Positions 62,712 to 64,000 of a DNA stretch of 64,000 nucleotides are shown here, one piece after another. The notes under the pieces are model-generated. The model did not search any database. It saw nothing but the letters and a program-made list of their open reading frames with translations, and had not been told where the DNA came from. The stretch is from Clostridium sp. 'deep sea' (GTDB lineage: Bacteria; Bacillota; UBA994; PWPR01), in the NCBI RefSeq assembly GCF_014931565.1, contig NZ_CP063353.1, positions 1,736,001-1,800,000 on the forward strand, given 5' to 3'. Each line of letters begins with the position of its first letter. Within the stretch, counting starts at the first letter, position 1. The position numbers and the translations under genes are program-made.

Positions 62712-64000
62712 TCTTAGCACCTCCATAATGAATTAAATTATTATCATAGGGGCATATTCGTGTTGTTGAGTTAGTATAAACATTAAAATCTAAGTGATCA
62801 CCGCTGGAATATCCTGTGTTTCCCATCAATGCAATTCTTACATTTTGGTTTATGTTGTCATTTAAATTTACAATATTAGATTGATATTTGAGGTGCCCAT
62901 ATACACTATAAGTGCCATCAAGATGGTCTATTTTGATATAAGTACCCCAATCTGGAGGACCTGCTGGGTAATTATTATATTCGTCTTGTTCCACCTTTAT
63001 TACTCTTCCACCCTTTGCTGCGTAAATATTATCACCTGTTTTACCATCGTAATCTGTTGCCTTATGCCCATCATAAGCATGACCATACGCCCAAGAAGTA
63101 CCTGTCCATCCTGTCCAATCTCTTATATTTCCACTAGTAGTATCTAAATCAAAAAAAGAGGAAATGGGAATAAATTCAGCTACTGGTCTTGAGTATTCTT
63201 TTATTGACTTTTTGTTTACTCTAAGCCTATATTCCCCATCAGAGCTAGACCATTGATATGCTTTAATTAAAAATGCATAATCACCAGTAGAGGTTGTATT
63301 GTAGACAATATGCTCAGCTGTAGTTTCACTTTCTAACGACGTACCTACTAAATTACCGTTAGGGTTATATAAGAAAATATCATAATCATTCGGTAATTTA
63401 TACATATCAATTACAATTTGTTCGCCACTTGAAGCAGAAATTTTGTACCAATCTTGATCAATGGCGTTATCTATAGTTGCTCTATATTCATAGTTACCAA
63501 AGGTTAGATTTGAAGTATACAAAAGGTTATCATTAGGCTCATAATCGTCGTAACTAGATGAAAAATATGTAGATAATGAATAGCTATTATTTGCATCAAA
63601 ACTATTATCAGGCACAATTCTAACATAATAATCTGCTGTTGCACCAATATAACTAAACTGTTCTTTGCTATTACCTGAGTAGTGAGATTTGCTCTTTAAA
63701 TATAAGGTATTACTGACAAGTTTATAAAGGTATATATCATAATCACAACTGGTAGGGATATTTTTTAATTCTACAGTTATTTTCCCTGGATTAGGCATAG
63801 AAATTTTAAACCAGTCTATATCACTGGTAGAACTTATTGTTCCTGTAATTTCAGTTGCAAAGGCTATTGAATTAGCTTGGTGAGGCTCATTATTAGGCTC
63901 AGATTCAGATACTGCCATTATTGAAACATTACTTGTTTTTGATATGTTTTCAACTATAAACTCTTCGATATAGTTTGACTTACCATCTTGAAGCTTTACT
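62701..64000 (-). CDS. secreted M23-family peptidase with two PPC domains, N-terminus beyond window
   Basis: The frame is open to the window edge (residues VKLQDGKSNYIEEF... precede the internal ATG at 63918), so the start lies outside. Two pre-peptidase C-terminal (PPC) domains follow: EPNNEPHQANSI...DIDWFKISMPNPGK and EPNDNLLYTSN...DQDWYKISASSGEQ. The C-terminal M23 (LytM-like) domain has GHKATDYDGKTGDNIYAAKGG-type HxxxD zinc site, then YGHLKYQS, then GDHLDFNVY where the canonical motif is HxH. The second His, normally a zinc ligand, is Asp. It probably cuts peptidoglycan or another extracellular peptide. It overlaps the propeller gene downstream. Confidence 0.85.
   Translation of the reverse strand, partial: VKLQDGKSNYIEEFIVENISKTSNVSIMAVSESEPNNEPHQANSIAFATEITGTISSTSDIDWFKISMPNPGKITVELKNIPTSCDYDIYLYKLVSNTLYLKSKSHYSGNSKEQFSYIGATADYYVRIVPDNSFDANNSYSLSTYFSSSYDDYEPNDNLLYTSNLTFGNYEYRATIDNAIDQDWYKISASSGEQIVIDMYKLPNDYDIFLYNPNGNLVGTSLESETTAEHIVYNTTSTGDYAFLIKAYQWSSSDGEYRLRVNKKSIKEYSRPVAEFIPISSFFDLDTTSGNIRDWTGWTGTSWAYGHAYDGHKATDYDGKTGDNIYAAKGGRVIKVEQDEYNNYPAGPPDWGTYIKIDHLDGTYSVYGHLKYQSNIVNLNDNINQNVRIALMGNTGYSSGDHLDFNVYTNSTTRICPYDNNLIHYGGAKNEN

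Overview
The window is AT-rich DNA of a Gram-positive, endospore-forming anaerobe, most likely a member of the Clostridia. This rests on strong GGAGG-type ribosome binding sites, frequent TTG/GTG starts and short U-rich intrinsic terminators. Gene content agrees: spore photoproduct lyase, a YheC/YheD-type ATP-grasp protein, pyruvate phosphate dikinase, a ferredoxin-tailed aldo/keto reductase and an SLH-anchored S-layer-type protein. I could not name the species. I saw no rRNA or tRNA genes, CRISPR array or intact transposase gene. || Layout. 1-9.7 kb holds a truncated GNAT acetyltransferase, a nitroreductase and aldo/keto reductase pair, a nucleotidyltransferase-like protein, a DUF3795 protein, a long-form PRPP synthetase, a secreted GHL10 glycoside hydrolase and a PrcB-like envelope protein. 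9.8-13.7 kb holds a DegV protein divergent from a TetR regulator with a shared palindrome, a 657-bp non-coding inverted-repeat element, and a secreted M28 peptidase. 13.8-16.2 kb is a glycine module: tandem glycine riboswitch, terminator, glycine transporter-family protein, then threonine aldolase. 16.2-24.5 kb holds an FAD oxidoreductase with spore photoproduct lyase, an ABC-F protein behind a leader-peptide attenuator, and a TetR regulator with two matching operators. 24.8-27.5 kb holds a DeoR regulator, a frameshifted XRE-membrane protein and a PH-like protein. || 27.5-35.3 kb is the most unusual part. Two tandem genes encode about 1020-residue proteins with a GNAT acetyltransferase head and a large unassigned body. 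Each is preceded by a very small ORF with a strong ribosome binding site and then by an intrinsic terminator. An amidohydrolase ends the cluster. 36.7-39.8 kb repeats this layout: a 79-codon ORF, a strong terminator, and a three-gene ABC-2 exporter. The ABC-F gene (leader MINLFLA) is a fourth case. || 39.9-64 kb holds the YheC/YheD-like protein, a MerR regulator with a classic 19-bp-spacer promoter, ppdK with tandem repeats upstream, and a 2267-residue SLH surface protein with a nearly exact internal duplication. It continues with an alpha/beta hydrolase, a Cof-type phosphatase, a CPBP protease, an AraC regulator, an amidohydrolase, a second degraded copy of the inverted-repeat element, a large membrane protein, and a secreted M23 peptidase that runs off the right edge. 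|| Several short open stretches look like remnants of lost genes.
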